Assembly (NCBI GenBank): GCA_031283515.1
Contig: JAITBS010000079.1
Location: forward strand, 1 to 8,716
Source: Planctomycetaceae bacterium
Lineage (GTDB): Bacteria > Planctomycetota > Planctomycetia > Pirellulales > Thermoguttaceae
DNA: 8,716 nt
Reading direction: 5' to 3'
Shown here: in pieces, positions 6,291 through 8,716 of the stretch
Numbering within the stretch: the stretch's first letter is position 1
How the letters are laid out: each line of letters begins with the position of its first letter
Notes under the pieces: model-generated
Databases searched by the model: none
What the model was told of the DNA's origin: nothing
What the model saw: only the letters and a program-made list of their open reading frames with translations
Translations under genes and position numbers: made by a program

Positions 6291-7388
6291 TCATTGAGTT
6301 ACCGGACGTCCTTTTCGTGGAACTTCGATAATCATTGGTTGTACATCGCACTCGATTCCGGCAATTCGTACCGGTTCATGAGCAATTGTCCCCGGTTGAA
6401 CACCTTGTGTTGCCGGTTTACCTTGAAACCGCTCCATAATTTTGGCAATTTCCGGCTGAAGCTCGATCATGCCATTCGGCAGTTCCTGACCATACGAATC
6501 AAAACTCCCAATCGTTACGAAACTGGCAAACCGATCATGAAATTCATACGCTTCCACGCCTTGCTCCCGTAACACTTTACACAGTTGCGACGCCGCTTTG
6601 CCGGCAATCTCCAATTCAGAAGTCTTGCCAACCGAAAAAAGTTTTTTACCAGATTCAATCTCTCTAATCTCGTCTTGCCGAATAATAATTTTTCCGGTAA
6701 ATGTCGCAATTCGAACAGTATAACGCCGCGGACATCGCAAAAGGGAATAAAGAGAATTGGCATTGAGCGTCTCCACCAGTTTATCAACCGTTCCCTGTTG
6801 ATTTTCAGGCGGCAACATCGGATTGATCACCCCAAACGCCATATAAAGCGGTCCCTTCCCATTGACCGTCGCAGAGTTATTTCGCCAAACTTTGTAATTC
6901 TGAGAGGTGGATTGGTTCGCCTTCATACACTCAGGGTACGATTGTTTAATTTCCTTGAGCGTTTTTTGGAAATCAAGATCGTCAAAGGACTGAAAATCCC
7001 CAACCAAAACAGCAAATGCCGATTGTGATCCGGTTTTTTGGTATCTCCGCGGCCGTGCATACGGATTTTGCGGTTGTTTTTCATCTTGTTTCAAGTCGTG
7101 GACAAATGTTTGCTCATAAATATAAGCCTTGTATTTGTAATTCTTGCGTAACTCAAAAACAAGAGCATTCGCTTCACGCCGTCCATTGACGCCTGCAAAC
7201 GTCGTTACCAGAATCATTGTCGGTCCGTTCAACTCCGATAAACGATATTCCTTACTCGGATCCGCCTCAACATTTTTATAGAGATTTTTGAAGAAATCAA
7301 TCGGTCCCGCTAAAACTTCGGAACGCATCAAAACCGTTAACGTCAGAACAAAAATACCGACACACAGCACTTTTTTGAAAATAGTCAT
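6291..7388 (-). CDS. Exported protein of unknown function with two SPOR-like modules
   Basis: The 365-residue protein begins MTIFKKVLCVGIFVLTLTVL and has a Sec-type signal peptide with a likely VLA-GP cleavage site after Ala27. Two similar modules follow. Module 1 (about 57-150) has MILVTTFAG (58-66), an alpha-helical stretch REANALVFELRKNYKYKAYIY (71-91, split as REANALVFELRK, NYKYKAYIY) and AVLVGDFQSFDD (126-137). Module 2 (about 222-322) has YTVRIATFTG (223-232), AGKAASQLCKVLREQGVEAYEF (262-283; halves AGKAASQLCKV, LREQGVEAYEF) and FVTIGSFDSYG (290-300). This beta-alpha-beta pattern ending in (V/I)GxF resembles SPOR domains (PF05036), which bind denuded peptidoglycan glycan strands; the match is by eye. 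The C-terminal tail is Pro-rich. No catalytic motif is visible. The start is uncertain: ATG 7457 gives 23 more residues and lies nearer the promoter, but 7388 gives the classical signal peptide. Neither has a strong ribosome binding site. Confidence 0.75.
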   Translation of the reverse strand: MTIFKKVLCVGIFVLTLTVLMRSEVLAGPIDFFKNLYKNVEADPSKEYRLSELNGPTMILVTTFAGVNGRREANALVFELRKNYKYKAYIYEQTFVHDLKQDEKQPQNPYARPRRYQKTGSQSAFAVLVGDFQSFDDLDFQKTLKEIKQSYPECMKANQSTSQNYKVWRNNSATVNGKGPLYMAFGVINPMLPPENQQGTVDKLVETLNANSLYSLLRCPRRYTVRIATFTGKIIIRQDEIREIESGKKLFSVGKTSELEIAGKAASQLCKVLREQGVEAYEFHDRFASFVTIGSFDSYGQELPNGMIELQPEIAKIMERFQGKPATQGVQPGTIAHEPVRIAGIECDVQPMIIEVPRKGRPVTQ

Positions 7389-7506
7389 CTGGATTTTCTG
7401 AAAATTTTCCGGTTCAATACAAAACAAAAATAAGTTACCTTCCCTATTAATCGGCATAATCAACCCAAATCATCAGGAAAAATGAGCGATTAGGAAAACT
7501 TTAACG

Positions 7507-7535
7507 ATTATACAATGACGAATTGAAATTGTTAA
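7507..7535 (-). promoter_or_regulatory. Near-consensus sigma-70-type promoter for the SPOR-like gene
   Basis: On the minus strand TTAACA (7535-7530) and TATAAT (7512-7507) are separated by exactly 17 bp, matching the consensus at 5 of 6 and 6 of 6 positions. The transcript would start near 7500, giving a leader of about 40 nt to the ATG at 7457 or about 110 nt to the ATG at 7388. It is placed in the intergenic gap in the right orientation. Confidence 0.6.
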
Positions 7536-7614
7536 TCTTATCATAAAACGCCAACAGATTGCCGAGAGTGAAGAGTTATCATTCCCCGACACCGGACGAA
7601 CGAGAAGGACAACG

Positions 7615-7697
7615 AAAAACCGCTGTCCTCAGGAAGTGGTGAACCGAACACGCATTGTACACTGGTTTGGTTCTATTTCCTGAAGAAAGCGGTTTTT
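7615..7697 (-). terminator. Long hairpin (83 nt) downstream of the isomerase-like gene, candidate terminator
   Basis: The outer arms AAAAACCGCT (7615-7624) and AGCGGTTTTT (7688-7697) are perfect complements. Inside them TCAGGAA (7629-7635) pairs with TTCCTGA (7677-7683), and GAACCGAAC pairs with GTTTGGTTC with one mismatch. The result is about 25 paired bases with small internal loops. It starts about 20 nt after the stop of the minus-strand gene, and the minus-strand 3' arm ends in five U, suiting an intrinsic terminator. The plus strand also ends in six T, so it could work in both directions. The length is more than a terminator needs; a remnant small repeat element or structured RNA is possible. 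Confidence 0.5.
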
Positions 7698-7715
7698 TGG
7701 TACAGTTTATTTTTT

Positions 7716-8600
7716 TTACGATTCCTGTACGATAGTTTTAGCGGTTTTTCGGAAGAACCGGACACCTTCGGCGACGAAGGGTTGGTTGTTATCCCAATCG
7801 GATTCGTACTCAATCGAGAAGGGCGCATTCACTTGTTGTGCAGCGCATTCTTTCAAGATATCACCGATTTTGCAAACACCTTGACCGAGAGGCACATCAC
7901 GTTTTTGTTCATTGAGGTCTTTGATATGAAAACTGACGATTCGACCTTTGAATTTCCGAACGCATTCCAGAGGGTCAAGTCCGCTTCGGTACCAATGTCC
8001 AGTATCACAACAGGCTCCGAGTCGAGTGCTGCAATCCTTGAGATGATCGAGAACAATTTGCGGATCCCAATAGATGGAGGATTTGGGATGATTGTGAAGT
8101 CCGACATTGATACGGTATTCTTCGGCTAATTTATTGACATTTGCCAATTGATCGAATCCGGGTTCGCAGTTGAGTACGGAGATACCGACTGCGGCGGCAA
8201 AATCAAAATGTTCCCGATTACCCGGACAAACACCCATGGCGTGCGGAACACATTCATTTTCGGCGAGTAGTTCGCGGAATTTTTTGAAGGCGTCTTTATT
8301 TTCTGGTTTGAGTAAATCGGGACCAATTTTGACATTGGAGTCTTTCGACAATTTTTGACCGCTAAACAGTTCAAAACTTGCAACACCGCAAGCTTGAACT
8401 TTTTTAATTGCTTCATCAAACGGAAATCGGTTAAATGAGTAGATTTGCGGACCGATTTTCCATCCGAGGATGACGGCATAGATTTGGTTTTGATTGGGGT
8501 TTTCTTCCTGAGCCGGAGCGGAAGTCAACATCTGAGAACCAAGCAGGGCTGCACCGCTAAGCATTGCGGTATTACGTAACATTTCACGTCGTGTAGTCAT
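7716..8600 (-). CDS. Tat-exported sugar phosphate isomerase/epimerase-like TIM-barrel protein (PF01261)
   Basis: The 294-residue protein begins MTTRREMLRNTAMLSGAALL, a twin-arginine signal (Arg4-Arg5) with a likely APA-QE cleavage site after Ala30, so the enzyme folds before export. The body is the xylose-isomerase-like / AP-endonuclease-2-like barrel: IGPQIYSFNRFPFDEAIKKV (49-68), GVASFELF (72-79), NVGLHNHP (165-172), LGACCDTGHWYRSGLDPLE (194-212), IVSFHIKDL (221-229) and FSIEYE (261-266). Glu146, Asp199, His225 and Glu264 are the probable metal ligands by position in the strands. Such proteins isomerise, epimerise or dehydrate sugars and polyols; the substrate is unknown. AAGGAG lies 8 nt before the ATG at 8600, which decides this start over an in-frame one at 8678 that would bury the Tat motif. 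Exported members of this family are common in planctomycetes. A hairpin follows the gene, and it is probably monocistronic. Confidence 0.9.
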   Translation of the reverse strand: MTTRREMLRNTAMLSGAALLGSQMLTSAPAQEENPNQNQIYAVILGWKIGPQIYSFNRFPFDEAIKKVQACGVASFELFSGQKLSKDSNVKIGPDLLKPENKDAFKKFRELLAENECVPHAMGVCPGNREHFDFAAAVGISVLNCEPGFDQLANVNKLAEEYRINVGLHNHPKSSIYWDPQIVLDHLKDCSTRLGACCDTGHWYRSGLDPLECVRKFKGRIVSFHIKDLNEQKRDVPLGQGVCKIGDILKECAAQQVNAPFSIEYESDWDNNQPFVAEGVRFFRKTAKTIVQES

Positions 8601-8608
8601 AAGTTCTT

Positions 8609-8614
8609 CTCCTT
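8609..8614 (-). promoter_or_regulatory. Ribosome binding site of the isomerase-like gene
   Basis: The minus strand reads AAGGAG with 8 nt before the ATG at 8600. It is the strongest Shine-Dalgarno match in the window and fixes the start at the Tat signal. Confidence 0.75.
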
Positions 8615-8639
8615 GGGAAATTGAGTTTGAAACAAACAA

Positions 8640-8670
8640 TGACCGGTTATCATTAACAGTGTACCGGTCA
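8640..8670. promoter_or_regulatory. Inverted repeat TGACCGGT-15-ACCGGTCA, candidate operator or leader hairpin
   Basis: TGACCGGT (8640-8647) and ACCGGTCA (8663-8670) are perfect reverse complements with a 15-nt spacer. The ACCGGT core is itself palindromic and the two cores start exactly 21 bp apart, two helical turns, which suits a pair of dimeric repressors or one tetramer. The site lies 40-70 bp before the ATG of the isomerase-like gene, just downstream of a candidate promoter, so it could be an operator or an 8-bp hairpin in the mRNA leader. The regulator is unknown. Confidence 0.5.
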
Positions 8671-8679
8671 AAAGGCAAG

Positions 8680-8708
8680 AGTTTAACACATCACCCCGCT
8701 CATTGCAA
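8680..8708 (-). promoter_or_regulatory. Candidate promoter for the isomerase-like gene
   Basis: The minus strand reads TTGCAA (8708-8703), a 17-bp spacer and TAAACT (8685-8680), each matching the sigma-70 consensus at 4 of 6. The transcript would start near 8673, placing the ACCGGT inverted repeat in the first 35 transcribed bases. A TTGACC at 8671-8666 is a better -35 but has no good -10 at the right distance. Confidence 0.3.
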
Positions 8709-8716
8709 GACAGGAG

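Noticed and set aside
6585..7028. 147-codon plus-strand open frame
   Set aside because: It lies wholly opposite the SPOR-like gene, has Arg/Asn-rich composition typical of an antisense shadow, and has no ribosome binding site or domain.
7782..8129. 115-codon plus-strand open frame
   Set aside because: It is antisense to the isomerase-like gene, whose conserved motifs cover the same bases. No family features are seen.
1..8716. Defence system, secretion cluster or biosynthetic cluster
   Set aside because: None of the recognisable genes belongs to such systems; the gene set is envelope and carbohydrate related.

Overview
The window most likely comes from a low-GC, host-associated or uncultured member of the Planctomycetota. 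The main reason is a full-length DUF1559 (PF07596) pseudopilin-like protein with the FTLVELLVVIAIIGVLIALL head and a C-terminal H-X9-DG motif, a family greatly expanded in that phylum. A small transthyretin-like lipoprotein and a Tat-exported xylose-isomerase-like TIM-barrel protein fit the same picture. All recognisable genes lie on the minus strand, so transcription runs from high to low coordinates.

In transcription order: (1) 8716-7700 holds a Tat-secreted sugar phosphate isomerase/epimerase-like enzyme (7716-8600). Paired TGACCGGT/ACCGGTCA half-sites lie in front of it, and an 83-nt hairpin that may be a terminator follows it. (2) 7540-6291 holds an exported protein of unknown function built from two SPOR-like modules, read from a near-consensus sigma-70-type promoter (TTAACA-17-TATAAT). 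(3) 6290-5743 is a 548-bp gap containing a 106-bp MITE-like element with an inverted repeat and a 7-bp direct repeat flanking it. (4) 5742-1827 is a probable two-gene operon: a large secreted clan GH-A-type glycoside hydrolase with a carbohydrate-binding module inserted in the catalytic barrel, then, 31 bp on, the DUF1559 pseudopilin-like protein. Both genes have the same AAGGAAC ribosome binding site. (5) 1826-1436 is a 391-bp gap with small hairpins and a candidate promoter. (6) 1435-1034 encodes the small lipoprotein. (7) 974-1 holds the end of an IS66-family element whose transposase is internally deleted and split over two frames.

Every intact gene product carries an export signal (Tat, Sec, prepilin-type or lipoprotein). 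The region is therefore best read as a cell-surface and polysaccharide-use neighbourhood: the hydrolase attacks a glycan outside the cytoplasm, the isomerase-like enzyme may act on sugars outside the cytoplasm, and the DUF1559 protein and lipoprotein are envelope components. The substrate cannot be read from the sequence. I see no tRNA, rRNA, CRISPR array or defence system. The most distinctive points are the hydrolase-pseudopilin pair, the duplicated SPOR-like protein, the MITE-like insertion and the 21-bp-spaced ACCGGT sites.
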